Below are positions 22,314-32,783 of a DNA stretch of 64,000 bases, one piece after another (within the stretch, counting starts at the first letter, position 1; each line of letters starts with the position of its first letter). The stretch lies in assembly GCA_964483105.1 (NCBI GenBank), contig CAYZZU010000008.1, positions 1 through 64,000 of the forward strand, given 5' to 3'. Both the position numbers and the translations under genes were made by a program. The notes under the pieces are model-generated. The model was not told where the DNA came from and did not search any database. It worked only from the letters and a program-made list of their open reading frames with translations. The DNA is from CAYZZU01 sp964483105. GTDB taxonomy: Bacteria; CG2-30-53-67.

Positions 22314-24668
22314 ATGGGATTCAAGCGATTTCTCCTGAATCGGATTTTCTCCCGCCTTCGTTTAAAAGGGGCTCTTCGTTTCCTTTATGCCCTGGAAAAA
22401 GTGGGGCACCCCTCCGAGGTCGCCTTTCCGATGGAACTTTTCCCGTCGGGGGTGAAAATGCACCTGCGGGGGTTTATGACCTTCCATTCCGTCCAGATCA
22501 ATCTCGACTGGGTCTGGCCTTACTGGATTGAACGCCAATTCGATCCGAAGAGTATCAGCTTCATTCCCCGGGCCATGAACCTTACCCATGTAAACCAGAC
22601 CCACCGTAACTGGACGGCGATCGGAGTGCCGCGGGGTACGGTGGAACCGATCGTGGATCCCAGAGGACTTTTAACCCCCTGGTTTGACGGCTGGTCTCTC
22701 GATTTCTGGATCCATTGGAGAGGTTGTCTGATTGCTCCTTCCCAGCTGAAGCGTGTGGATCAGACACTCCGGGAGACCCTGCCGATCGTCCTCACTTGTT
22801 TTACAAAAAAAGGGCTGCGGATTTGCATGGAGGTGTGGGGCCACCGGATTCAGGGACGAGAGGTAGTGGTTGAGAGAGTCCGGATTGAAAACCTCTTGAA
22901 CGAAACGGTTCGGTTTCGGGCCTATTTTTCGATCCGGCCTTACAATCCGGAAGGGATGAGTCTGATCCGCCATCTTCAATATCATGAAGAAGGTGCCTGG
23001 GAGGTCAACCGTTCTCTGGCCGTGATCCTTCAAAAAAAGCCGGACCGGGTGACCTGTTCGGATCAACGAGTCGGAGATGTATCGATTATTCTTCCTGAGA
23101 TCGAAGAATGCCGCAGTCTTAAATGTGAAGCGGGGATGGCAACAGCCCTTTCGGAATACCGAATGGCATTAAAACCTGGAGAAATCAAGGAGTTATCCGC
23201 TGTCTGCACGACGAACAAGGTAAAATACGACGGGGATTTTCTGATCTCTTCAATGAATATGAATCATCACTCGGCAGGGCAGCAAGAAATTCGGGAGTGG
23301 AAGTCTTTTCTTTCCGGCGGGATTGTCATTCGCCTTCCGGACACCCAGATTCAGGCGTGTTTTGAGGCGAACAGGGCCTTTCTTCACCTCTTTGATGACG
23401 GTGAAGAGATTACCCCGGGGCCTTTGACTTATCACCGGTTCTGGTTCCGGGACGCCGCGTTTATGATCAACGCCCTGGATAAACTCGGATATCACAAGGC
23501 CGCCGAGCAAAAACTCCTGACCTATCCCGACCGGCAGAGAAGAGACGGTTTTTTCATCTCCCAGAACGGAGAGTGGGATTCCAACGGAGAGGCGATCTGG
23601 ACCCTGATGGAACACTATCGCCTGACCCGGGACGAAGAGTTTCTGCGGTCGGTCTATTCTGCGATCCGGAAGGGGATCTTCTGGATCGATCGGAAGCGTA
23701 GACGAACCCGGAAAAAGGACAAGCCGGTCCGGGGATTGCTTCCCGCCGGTTTTTCCGCCGAACATTTAGGTCCCAACGATTATTTTTACTGGGATGATTT
23801 TTGGTCCCTGGCAGGAATCCGGGAAGGAATCAAGGCCTCGCGGATCCTGGGTCGGGATCGGGACCATGCTGTTTTTCAGGAAATCCACAGCGAATTCCAG
23901 GAGTGTATCAAAAGATCACTTGATTTTGTGTTTAACCGTCTGGGTCGGAAAATTCTTCCCGCTTCTCCCTATCGTCGGATGGATGCCGGAGCGATCGGAT
24001 CTATTGTCGCACTCTATCCACTCCATCTGCTCAGGGCGGATGATGAGTGGATCGTCCATACCGTGGAAGATCTCAGAACACATTATTTTTTTGAAGATGG
24101 TTTCTTTCAGAATATGATTCATTCCGGAGTGAATCCCTATCTGACCGCTCAGGTCGCGGAATGTTATCTCTATCGTAGAAGCCGTAAGGCCTGGCCTCTG
24201 ATCCGTTATCTCCTGAAGATCGCCACACCGACCTTCACGTGGCCCGAGGCCGTTCATCCCCGTACGGGAGGAGGATGCATGGGGGACGGCCATCATGGCT
24301 GGGCCGCGGCGGAATACCTGCTTCTGATTCGTAATCTGCTTCTCTTCGAGGAAGAGGGACGGTTGATTTTAACGCCGATCCTTCCGAAGGAATGGACACG
24401 ACCCGGAACCGAGATTCAGGTGCAGAGGGCGCCCACCTATTTCGGACCTGTTGATTTTATGATCCGTTTTGGTCAAGCCGAGTGGGAACTGAAAATCCGC
24501 AGTCGATTCAGGGCGCCGTCCTCCGGTTATGAATGGAATCTTCCCCTGCCGGTGGATTGCGCGAACGGGGATGCGGGACCGGTTGAAATTCGGGGGTGTG
24601 CGGTCCATCTTCCCCCGGGGACTGAAAGGGTTTGTGTTCGGCCCCGCGTGTTCAAAAGGGCCCGATAA
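22314..24668 (+). CDS. Six-hairpin-type glycoside hydrolase, unknown substrate
   Basis: 784-residue protein without a clear signal peptide. Residues about 1-330 look like a beta-sandwich N-terminal domain. Residues about 340-700 carry motifs of (alpha/alpha)6-barrel glycosidases of the GH15/glycogen-debranching type: HRFWFRDAAFMINALDKLGY, RRDGFFISQNGEWDSNGEAI, YFYWDDFWSLAGI and a late GHHGWAAAEYLLLIRNLL. A C-terminal beta domain closes it. The start is 9 bases after the acyltransferase stop and the stop abuts a GT4 glycosyltransferase gene. The pair probably acts on one glycan, but neither polymer nor linkage can be named. Confidence 0.75.
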   Translation: MGFKRFLLNRIFSRLRLKGALRFLYALEKVGHPSEVAFPMELFPSGVKMHLRGFMTFHSVQINLDWVWPYWIERQFDPKSISFIPRAMNLTHVNQTHRNWTAIGVPRGTVEPIVDPRGLLTPWFDGWSLDFWIHWRGCLIAPSQLKRVDQTLRETLPIVLTCFTKKGLRICMEVWGHRIQGREVVVERVRIENLLNETVRFRAYFSIRPYNPEGMSLIRHLQYHEEGAWEVNRSLAVILQKKPDRVTCSDQRVGDVSIILPEIEECRSLKCEAGMATALSEYRMALKPGEIKELSAVCTTNKVKYDGDFLISSMNMNHHSAGQQEIREWKSFLSGGIVIRLPDTQIQACFEANRAFLHLFDDGEEITPGPLTYHRFWFRDAAFMINALDKLGYHKAAEQKLLTYPDRQRRDGFFISQNGEWDSNGEAIWTLMEHYRLTRDEEFLRSVYSAIRKGIFWIDRKRRRTRKKDKPVRGLLPAGFSAEHLGPNDYFYWDDFWSLAGIREGIKASRILGRDRDHAVFQEIHSEFQECIKRSLDFVFNRLGRKILPASPYRRMDAGAIGSIVALYPLHLLRADDEWIVHTVEDLRTHYFFEDGFFQNMIHSGVNPYLTAQVAECYLYRRSRKAWPLIRYLLKIATPTFTWPEAVHPRTGGGCMGDGHHGWAAAEYLLLIRNLLLFEEEGRLILTPILPKEWTRPGTEIQVQRAPTYFGPVDFMIRFGQAEWELKIRSRFRAPSSGYEWNLPLPVDCANGDAGPVEIRGCAVHLPPGTERVCVRPRVFKRAR

Positions 24669-24669
24669 A

Positions 24670-25893
24670 ATGAGGATAGCGGTTTTCACAAACACCTTTC
24701 GGCCCTTTCTGGGAGGAGTGACTCGCTCGGTCGAGACCCTGGCCCGGGAACTCCGCGCGAGAGGGCATGCCCTTCAACTTTTCGCCCCCCGTTTTGAAGG
24801 GGAAGAGGAACCGAAAGAGTGGATCTGCCGGGTTCCGGCCATTCCCCGCTTCAACCATACCGACTTTTCCCTTCCTCTCCCCTTTTCTCTCAAGGTCCGG
24901 TCCGTATTCAAAAAATTCGCACCCGACCTGGTACACGTTCAGCATCCCTTTCTGCTCGGAGAGATGGGAATGCACCTGGGGAAAAACCGGGGGCTTCCTA
25001 TTGTTCTGACCTATCATACTCAGTATGAAAAATATTCTCACTATGTCCCGATCGACTCACCCTGGGTCAGGCGGTGTATCGTGAATGTCTGTACGTCCTT
25101 CTGTAACATCTGTGATCTTGTCGTGGCCCCGAGCCGTGATATCGAAAAGATCCTGAAGAAACGTGGGGTCAGGACCCGGATTGTGGTCATTCCGACGGGA
25201 GTGGATCTTCCCCGTTACCGGAATCCGGACAGGCAATGGTTGCGGAAGCGGCTCGGACTCAGAAGTGACGAGAAGATTCTTGTACACGTGGGGAGACTCT
25301 CTAAAGAGAAGAACCTTGATTTCCTGATACAGGCCGTGGCGCAGGCCATGGAAAAACGAAAAAATCTTCTCTTCCTGGTGGCCGGGGAGGGGGATCAAAA
25401 ACCGCGAATTGAACAACAGGCCCGACTCCTCGGAATCAGGGATCGGACGATTTTCCAGGGGAAACTGACTTCCCGGGATCTGGTGAACACTTACGCGGGA
25501 GGGGACATCTTTGTGTTTTCCTCCAAAACCGAGACACAGGGCCTGGTCGTCCTGGAAGCAATGGCCGCCGGAACACCGGTTGTTGCGATGGATGCGCCCG
25601 GGGTTCGGGATATGATAGAAGATGGTGTGCAAGGTTTTCTGACACCGGAGGATCCGCACCTCTTTTCGGAACGGATTCTGGAGTTGATTGAATCATCTGA
25701 AAAGTACACAGCATGCTCGGAGGCGTCCCTGAAACGGGCGGAGAGTTTTTCCGCCGCCCGGATGGCGGAACGTGTACTTCAGGAGTATTGCCTTCTTCTA
25801 AAGAAACCGCCGGAGAGTCTGAATCGGGAGATCCACCATTTTCGGATTCTTATGGGGATACTTCAGGAATCTCTCCGAAAAGGGAAACCGTGA
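24670..25893 (+). CDS. GT4-family glycosyltransferase
   Basis: 407-residue GT-B retaining glycosyltransferase. The N-terminal Rossmann half begins MRIAVFTNTFRPFLGGVTRSVETLARELRARG. The donor half carries PTGVDL, LVHVGRLSKEKNLDFL and the EX7E motif in TETQGLVVLEAMAAG. The nearest general types are PimB-like mannosyltransferases and glucosyl-diacylglycerol synthases, so a lipid or lipid-linked acceptor is possible. The ATG at 24670 follows the glycosidase stop immediately, indicating one operon with the acyltransferase and the glycosidase. Confidence 0.87.
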   Translation: MRIAVFTNTFRPFLGGVTRSVETLARELRARGHALQLFAPRFEGEEEPKEWICRVPAIPRFNHTDFSLPLPFSLKVRSVFKKFAPDLVHVQHPFLLGEMGMHLGKNRGLPIVLTYHTQYEKYSHYVPIDSPWVRRCIVNVCTSFCNICDLVVAPSRDIEKILKKRGVRTRIVVIPTGVDLPRYRNPDRQWLRKRLGLRSDEKILVHVGRLSKEKNLDFLIQAVAQAMEKRKNLLFLVAGEGDQKPRIEQQARLLGIRDRTIFQGKLTSRDLVNTYAGGDIFVFSSKTETQGLVVLEAMAAGTPVVAMDAPGVRDMIEDGVQGFLTPEDPHLFSERILELIESSEKYTACSEASLKRAESFSAARMAERVLQEYCLLLKKPPESLNREIHHFRILMGILQESLRKGKP

Positions 25894-25932
25894 GGATCCT
25901 TGTCTTGGAGAATGCCCCAGGTTGCCTTGGCT

Positions 25933-25996
25933 TTTGCTTTCACCTTACAGGTGAGTCGTATACTCCCTATAAACCTTTCAACCAAGAGGGTTTTTT
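25933..25996 (+). promoter_or_regulatory. Possible regulated promoter and short terminator-like RNA in the 25.9 kb gap
   Basis: The 296-base gap 25894-26189 has no gene. In it a -10-like TATACT (25959-25964) lies 19 bases from a -35-like TTGCTT (25934-25939), and the palindrome CACCTTACAGGTG (25941-25953) sits in that spacer. A 19-base spacer with a dyad is the layout used by MerR-type activators. Downstream AACC/GGTT with a run of T (about 25980-25996) is a weak terminator. All of this is inference. Confidence 0.3.
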
Positions 25997-26189
25997 GTCT
26001 TGACTGATCTCCTATCGCTATTTTAGGGGTGTGGGAATCAAAAGGCAAGCCCTGTTTCTTTTCAGGTGCGGAGCATTCGGCGTCCGCACAGCTCAACCGC
26101 TGGCAGGAAGATTTTCTGTTTTCTCAATAGAGGAAGTATGATACAGTATCTTTTCATCTTCTGACCGAGTCTATCCGGAGGAAAATTTC

Positions 26190-26753
26190 GTGAGTCGATT
26201 CTTTGCGTATATTCTCAGAAAGATCCGGCACCCCCATGCCATACGGCAAGTCCTGGGGATCCTGTTTCTTGTGGTTCTGACAGTGATCGGAGTTCCGAAG
26301 CGGCCCGGTTTCGTGGCCGTGGGGTCGGTTCTCGCTTTTCTGGGAATCGCGATCCGCTTCTGGGCCGGCGGGCATGTGAAAAAGGACAGGGAATTAGCTG
26401 TGACCGGGCCCTATTCCTTTGTCCGGAATCCTCTTTATGTGGGAAATGTCCTGATCGCAGTGGGGTTCTGTTTTCTGTCGGGATACCTGTGGTCTTTCCT
26501 GGTCTTTGCCCTTTTATACATCTGGTTGTATCTCCCCACGATCCGCAGGGAAGAACGGACTCTTCAGAAGCTTTTCGGTGATGATTTTCTCCGATACAAG
26601 GAGAATGTACGTGCCATGTGGCCGAGGTGGACTCCCTACCGGTCCGGAGCGGGTGAATGGTCCGGAAGACAGTGGGTCAAAAACGGTGAGCATATTGTAA
26701 ACGCCGGACTTGTGGCCGCTCTCATTATCCTGCTCCATCGTTTTTTTAGCTGA
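26190..26753 (+). CDS. Isoprenylcysteine carboxyl methyltransferase-like membrane protein
   Basis: 187-residue multi-spanning membrane protein of the ICMT/PEMT superfamily. It shows VTGPYSFVRNPLYVGN, the SAM-binding signature region of bacterial members, and the closing EERTLQKLFGDDFLRYKENV (paired acidic/basic residues). Five or so hydrophobic segments surround these. Bacterial homologues are thought to methylate lipids or small acceptors; the substrate is unknown. The GTG start at 26190 follows GGAGG. It converges on rodA with 21 bases between the stops. Confidence 0.82.
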   Translation: MSRFFAYILRKIRHPHAIRQVLGILFLVVLTVIGVPKRPGFVAVGSVLAFLGIAIRFWAGGHVKKDRELAVTGPYSFVRNPLYVGNVLIAVGFCFLSGYLWSFLVFALLYIWLYLPTIRREERTLQKLFGDDFLRYKENVRAMWPRWTPYRSGAGEWSGRQWVKNGEHIVNAGLVAALIILLHRFFS

Positions 26754-26774
26754 GTTTTTCCCCCAACCGGTTTC

Positions 26775-27878
26775 CTACCCACTCTGAAATCGTCGCATTC
26801 GCACGTTGAGAATCAGCCCTGTCCCGATGAAAAGGGTGATCAGCGAGGAACCGCCATAACTGATAAAGGGGAGAGGGACTCCCACAACCGGAAAAATTCC
26901 CGAAGTCATTCCGATATTGATAAATACGTAATAGGCGATCATGCTGGTAATCCCCGTCACGAGCAGGGTGCCGAAAAGATCCTCTGTTTTCAGGGCGATG
27001 TCGATCCCTTTGAAGACAAAATAGGCGAAGAGAAGAATCAGAATCAGGGCGCCGATGAACCCCATCTCCTCCGCGATGACCGAAAAGATAAAATCCGTAT
27101 GCTGTTCCGGTAGAAAACGCAATTGGCTCTGTGTTCCCTGCAGGATTCCTTTCCCGAACAGACCGCCTGAACCGATGGCGATTTTGGACTGGATGATGTG
27201 ATAGCCTGAACCGCTTGGATCCATGTCGGGCCGGAGGAAGACGAGGATTCGCTGTTTCTGATACTCCTTGAGGAAACGCCATAGAAAAGGGGCGGACCCG
27301 ATTAAGAGACCGAAGGCAATCAGAAGAGGACGGATCGGAACACCGGCAACGAAGATCAGCGTCAGCGCGATGGACATCAGCATCAGCGCCGTTCCCAGAT
27401 CGGGTTGTCGAAGGATCAGAAACAGGGGAAGTCCCACGATGGCCGCGATGTTGAGATACCGTCCGGCGGAGAAGCCGCCCCGTTCCTGTATGTCCGAAAT
27501 GTACCGGGAGAGGGCCAGAATCAGTGCGATTTTGGCGATTTCCGATGGCTGAATGATCAAGGGGCCGATGGCGATCCATCGTCTCGCGCCCATCCCGACC
27601 TTTCCGATCATCGAAACGACAAGGAGTAGGAGGATCGAAATCGAATAGAGGAGATATGCATAACGTTGCAGCGTGCGATAATGGATGGCGATCGTCGTCA
27701 ACAGAGCCAGAAACGCGAGGCCGATCCAGGTAAGCTGTTTGAAATAGAGTGTGGAGGAAGGACCTTCGGCAAAATGGGTGGCACTGAAGATGGCTCCCAC
27801 TCCGATCAGGGAAAAAAGGAAGATCAGAAAGAGTAGACCAAAATCGAAATGAGTGATCAGTCTGCGGTCCAGCATCAT
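26775..27878 (-). CDS. rodA: Rod-shape peptidoglycan polymerase RodA
   Basis: SEDS-family glycosyltransferase that polymerises lipid II with its class B PBP partner. The 367-residue, about ten-helix protein starts MMLDRRLITHFDFGLLFLIF. It has the family blocks ILQPSEIAKIALILALSRY-like, RQPDLGTALMLM and the C-terminal VVGVPLPFISYGGSSLITLFIG. Last gene of the mreB-mreC-mreD-PBP2-rodA operon, 18 bases after the PBP2 stop. Confidence 0.96.
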   Translation of the reverse strand: MMLDRRLITHFDFGLLFLIFLFSLIGVGAIFSATHFAEGPSSTLYFKQLTWIGLAFLALLTTIAIHYRTLQRYAYLLYSISILLLLVVSMIGKVGMGARRWIAIGPLIIQPSEIAKIALILALSRYISDIQERGGFSAGRYLNIAAIVGLPLFLILRQPDLGTALMLMSIALTLIFVAGVPIRPLLIAFGLLIGSAPFLWRFLKEYQKQRILVFLRPDMDPSGSGYHIIQSKIAIGSGGLFGKGILQGTQSQLRFLPEQHTDFIFSVIAEEMGFIGALILILLFAYFVFKGIDIALKTEDLFGTLLVTGITSMIAYYVFINIGMTSGIFPVVGVPLPFISYGGSSLITLFIGTGLILNVRMRRFQSG

Positions 27879-27896
27879 GATGAGATTCCTTTCTGG

Positions 27897-29780
27897 TTAA
27901 TGTGTCCGCTGTTCCGTCGGTATTCCCGGCGTTTTCCCGGCCAGATCGATGATCCGTCCGGTTTTTTTGAAATAGCACTTGAGAACCTTCCGGGCGATGG
28001 GTGCTGCCACCGAACCTCCGTGTCCGCCATGCTCAACCACAATCGCCAGGGCGATCTCCGGTTTTTCCACCGGGGCAAAAGCCACAAACAGGGCATGATC
28101 CCGCAACGGTTCAGAAATTTCGGAACCGGGTTTGGGTTCCGTTCGAATTCGGACGACCTGGGCTGTTCCGGTTTTGCCGGCGACACGGATTCCCGGGACG
28201 CGGGCCCGGCCTCCGGTTCCATGCCTTGCGGAAACGACCCCTTCCAGTGCATTCACGACCAGGTGAAGTGTCTTTGCGGAGATCGGGGCGTCTTGAAGGA
28301 CTTTGGGGGTAAAATGCTTCAGCGGGTTTCCTTCACAGTCATCGATTCTGCGTACCAACTGTGGGCGGTAAACGGTTCCGCCATTGGCAATTGCACCGAT
28401 CAGGCCGGCCAGTTGAATCGGGGTGACCAGGATATATCCTTGTCCGATGGAGGCACTTAAGGTTTCTCCCGGATACCAGACCTCTTTCCGGACGGTCCGT
28501 TTCCATTGACTGTTTGGAATCAGACCCGGCTGCTCTCCTTCGAGGGGAATCCCCGTCAGGTTGCCGAGACCGAGCTCCTGCGCGTACCGCGCGATCCTGT
28601 TGATTCCCAGCCGCTGTCCCAGTTCGTAGAAATAAACATCGCACGATTCCGAAAGAGCGCGATAAAGATCGACCCTTCCATGTCCGGAGTGTTTCCAGCA
28701 CCGATATTTTCTCCCCCCGAAGGTAATGAAACCGCGGCAGGGAATGGTTTGAACGGGATCAACCACCCGTTCTTCGAGACCCGCCACAGCGACCACGATC
28801 TTGAAAACCGATCCCGGGGCGTACTGGCCGGAGATCGCCTTGTCCGTGAGCGGGTGCTTGGGGTTCCGGAGAAATTCCTTCCACCGTTCTTTTGGAATGC
28901 CTCCGGAGAAGAGATTTGGATCGTAGGAGGGAAAGCTGGCCATGGCCAGGATTTCCCCGTTGTCGGGATTCAGGACCACCCCCGCCCCGGAATGTCCCTC
29001 GAAGGCCTCTTCCAGGGTTTTTTGAAGGTCGTAATCAATGGTCAGAATGATCCGGTTTCCAGGACGTGGCGGCTGTTCTCCGATCTGTTCCATGATCCTT
29101 CCCAGGGAATTGACTTCCATCTGGCGGTATCCGTCCACACCCTTCAGTTCTTTTTCGAAGCTTTTTTCCAGTCCGGTTTTTCCGATGATATCGCCGCTCC
29201 GGTAACGGGAAAAGGGAAGGCTTTTCAATTCCGAGGCGTTGATTTCTCCCATGTATCCGAATAGATGGGCGGCAAGGCTGCCGTAACGATAATTCCGGAG
29301 CGGTTCCGGCATGACCGAGATTCCGGAAAGCTCCATCTGGTGGGCCTCCAGAAGGGCCACGGTGCTCCATGGTACATTGGAGAGCAGTCGGATCGGCTGG
29401 AAGAGAGGAACGCTGTTTTTTCGGGCCTTCCGGATGACCCTGGAAAAGGTTTCCTTCGGGAGCTGGAGCAGCCGTGAGAGACGATTCAGTGTCTGGTCCA
29501 GGTGTTTTACATCCTCAAGGATAATGGCGACATTGAAACCCGGTTTGGTATCGACCAGGACCCTTCCGTTCCGATCCGTGAATTCCCCGCGTGGGGCGGG
29601 AATCCGTTGCACCCGAATTCTTTGTCTTTCGGATTTTTCTTTGAAATACCCTCCCCGAAGAATCTGAAGATACCACATCCTGAAAATGAGAATGAAAAAA
29701 AACAGGGCCAGAAAGGCGGAAAGAATTCGAACGCGTTTCTTGAAAAGGATCAGAATTGAATTCGATGTTTTCACTGACAC
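27897..29780 (-). CDS. mrdA: Penicillin-binding protein 2 (elongasome transpeptidase)
   Basis: Class B PBP that cross-links peptidoglycan during elongation with RodA. The 627-residue product has an N-terminal membrane anchor (about 18-38) and a PBP dimerisation domain. In the transpeptidase domain the active-site SVFK sits in GQYAPGSVFKIVVAVAG, the SxN-like motif appears as SCD (ALSESCDVYFYELG), and KTG is in VAGKTGTAQV. The SCD replaces SxN, as in many PBP2 proteins. The product begins 8 bases after mreD. Confidence 0.95.
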   Translation of the reverse strand: MSVKTSNSILILFKKRVRILSAFLALFFFILIFRMWYLQILRGGYFKEKSERQRIRVQRIPAPRGEFTDRNGRVLVDTKPGFNVAIILEDVKHLDQTLNRLSRLLQLPKETFSRVIRKARKNSVPLFQPIRLLSNVPWSTVALLEAHQMELSGISVMPEPLRNYRYGSLAAHLFGYMGEINASELKSLPFSRYRSGDIIGKTGLEKSFEKELKGVDGYRQMEVNSLGRIMEQIGEQPPRPGNRIILTIDYDLQKTLEEAFEGHSGAGVVLNPDNGEILAMASFPSYDPNLFSGGIPKERWKEFLRNPKHPLTDKAISGQYAPGSVFKIVVAVAGLEERVVDPVQTIPCRGFITFGGRKYRCWKHSGHGRVDLYRALSESCDVYFYELGQRLGINRIARYAQELGLGNLTGIPLEGEQPGLIPNSQWKRTVRKEVWYPGETLSASIGQGYILVTPIQLAGLIGAIANGGTVYRPQLVRRIDDCEGNPLKHFTPKVLQDAPISAKTLHLVVNALEGVVSARHGTGGRARVPGIRVAGKTGTAQVVRIRTEPKPGSEISEPLRDHALFVAFAPVEKPEIALAIVVEHGGHGGSVAAPIARKVLKCYFKKTGRIIDLAGKTPGIPTEQRTH

Positions 29781-29788
29781 AGCGGACC

Positions 29789-30268
29789 CTATTTTTCAAG
29801 TGTTGATCGTCGTCGCATCCAATAGATCAAAAGAGACCCGATCAAGGCGTTTAAGAAGACAGCGGGAAGAATGATCCGGGACAGGGCGGTCAATGGTTGA
29901 AGACTTCCTTCGAAGAGATGAATCAAAAAGAGGTTTCCCAGTCCGTGGATCATGGAAAAGGCGGCAAGAAGGAGAAAATGAACCGGAACGTCTTTGGAGT
30001 AGATCGCAAGACCACATGCGGCCGCGAGGTAACCAATCAACGTCAGGAGAAACATCTGGGATCCCAGCAGTCCGCCCGACAAGATATCGAGAAGAAGCCC
30101 GAGAAAGACACCCATGGCCATTCCCCGATCCTTTCCGTAAAAATAGCCGGTGTAATAGGTGATGATCAGGGCCAGATTGAGAGGAAAGGGAAAAGGGAAA
30201 AGGCTGAAAAGATGGATCTGTACGGGAACAGAAAAAGCCAACGACGCGAGCATCACAAGGCGTCTCAT
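29789..30268 (-). CDS. mreD: Rod shape-determining protein MreD
   Basis: 159-residue integral membrane protein of the elongasome with about five hydrophobic helices. It has the family phrase YYTGYFYGKDRGMAMGVFLGLLLDILSG. MreD is poorly conserved in sequence and the call leans on topology, length and position. It overlaps mreC by 4 bases and precedes PBP2. Confidence 0.9.
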   Translation of the reverse strand: MRRLVMLASLAFSVPVQIHLFSLFPFPFPLNLALIITYYTGYFYGKDRGMAMGVFLGLLLDILSGGLLGSQMFLLTLIGYLAAACGLAIYSKDVPVHFLLLAAFSMIHGLGNLFLIHLFEGSLQPLTALSRIILPAVFLNALIGSLLIYWMRRRSTLEK

Positions 30269-31116
30269 CCTGAAGTCCCCTGATGCACATGGGTTTCTGA
30301 AACGGGAGAACGGACCACAAACACCTCTTCGATTCTGGAAAAATCCACGGCCGGGATGATGGCGGCCTCCTGGAAAAGCCCGTAAGGTTTTTTCCGTACC
30401 GAGCTGACGGACCCGATGATCAGTCCCTTGGGAAAGACCCGCCCCAGACCGGAGGTGACGACCCGCTCTCCGGGCTCAATATCAGGAAGCCGGGTCAGAT
30501 ACTTGACCCGGCACTGGTTGGCGACCCCACCTTCCGCAATCCCTTCCGCCCGGGTTGACTGGAAGAGGGCCGGGATGTCACTGTTCCGGTCGATAATCAG
30601 TTGCACCTGTGCGTGCGTTTTGGAAACCGACAGAATGCGACCGACGACGCCTTCCGGACGGACTACAGCCATTCCCACGCGAATCCCTTCCCGGCGTCCC
30701 TGGTTGATCATCAGGGTCCTGGACCAACCGGTGAAGTTCTTCCCGACGATCCGCGCGGGAAGCAGGCGGTACGGGACGGTCTTCTTGAATGAGAGAAGTT
30801 TCCGCAATCGTTGATTTTCAAGTTCGATTTCGTACAAATGATTCAGCCTGTTTTCAAGATCAGCCACCTGTTCACGAAGAATGGAATTTTCCCGTTCGGT
30901 GTCAACCAGGTGGACATATCCCCGGTAGATGTGTGTGACACCCGAGAGGACGGAAGAAAGAGAGGTTTCCATCCACGCCACGGCCTCGAAGAGGCTGTCC
31001 GATGCACCCTGCAGTCCCTTCTCCTTTTCCGCATGGCCCTGCATCAGGATCAGGGAAAGCAAAAGCAATGTGTAGAGGGTGATCGCCTGTCGGAAGCGGG
31101 CAAAAAAACCGGCCAT
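30265..31116 (-). CDS. mreC: Rod shape-determining protein MreC
   Basis: 283-residue bitopic protein. A short cytoplasmic start is followed by a transmembrane helix (ITLYTLLLLSLILMQ), a periplasmic coiled coil at about 65-100 and the double beta-barrel domain. The barrel has LLPARIVGKNFTGWSRTLMI and GMAVVRPEGVVGRILSVS. It links MreB filaments to PBP2 and RodA. It lies 50 bases after mreB in the operon. Confidence 0.94.
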   Translation of the reverse strand: MAGFFARFRQAITLYTLLLLSLILMQGHAEKEKGLQGASDSLFEAVAWMETSLSSVLSGVTHIYRGYVHLVDTERENSILREQVADLENRLNHLYEIELENQRLRKLLSFKKTVPYRLLPARIVGKNFTGWSRTLMINQGRREGIRVGMAVVRPEGVVGRILSVSKTHAQVQLIIDRNSDIPALFQSTRAEGIAEGGVANQCRVKYLTRLPDIEPGERVVTSGLGRVFPKGLIIGSVSSVRKKPYGLFQEAAIIPAVDFSRIEEVFVVRSPVSETHVHQGTSG

Positions 31117-31166
31117 ATTTCCACCCTGATCAAAAGGATCCGGATCTTCCGGGATGCCGACGATCC

Positions 31167-32313
<1,147 letters not shown>

Positions 32314-32351
32314 GGAAAACTTCTATCCGCTAAATCCGGTTTTCAGGAGAA

Positions 32352-32783
32352 TCACTTTTGATTTTTTCTGAGTTCACGTACCAGCTGGTTGATCGCCGCC
32401 TTGTCCGATTCCTTGAGGTCGATGAATTGAATTCCCATTCCGGGTTTTTGGGTGGAATCCATCTTTCCGTGGATTGGCTTTTCTTCGGATGTTTCTGAGG
32501 AGGGTTGAGAAACATTGACCCAGACCACCTCCCCGGAAGTTTCGATCGGTTCCTTCAGCCCGGGAAGATAAAACTTCAGATGAACCCTGGTTCCCACATC
32601 AAGGGGCCGGTTTGATTCCACAAACAGGCCCCCTTCGTTGATGTTTCTCGCGAAATCCCAGAAGATCTGATCCACGGTGGAATAATCGATCCGAACTGAG
32701 ACGGGCGCCCGTGCCGTTTTTCTCTTTTCTGTAGGAGGATTCATCTGATTTGTCGGCGGTTGTGATCCCTTATTTGAGTTCAT
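32352..32783 (-). CDS. PilZ-domain protein (TIGR02266-like)
   Basis: 143-residue protein with a Pro/Thr-rich start and a PilZ-type beta-barrel (RAPVSVRIDYSTVDQIFWDFARNINEGGLFVES). This form resembles the myxobacterial TIGR02266 subgroup, in which the canonical RxxxR c-di-GMP motif is weak. A variable insert at about 85-115 interrupts the barrel before GIQFIDL. Whether it binds c-di-GMP cannot be told. Its start overlaps the end of the upstream TPR gene by 14 bases, so the two are coupled. Confidence 0.82.
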   Translation of the reverse strand: MNSNKGSQPPTNQMNPPTEKRKTARAPVSVRIDYSTVDQIFWDFARNINEGGLFVESNRPLDVGTRVHLKFYLPGLKEPIETSGEVVWVNVSQPSSETSEEKPIHGKMDSTQKPGMGIQFIDLKESDKAAINQLVRELRKNQK

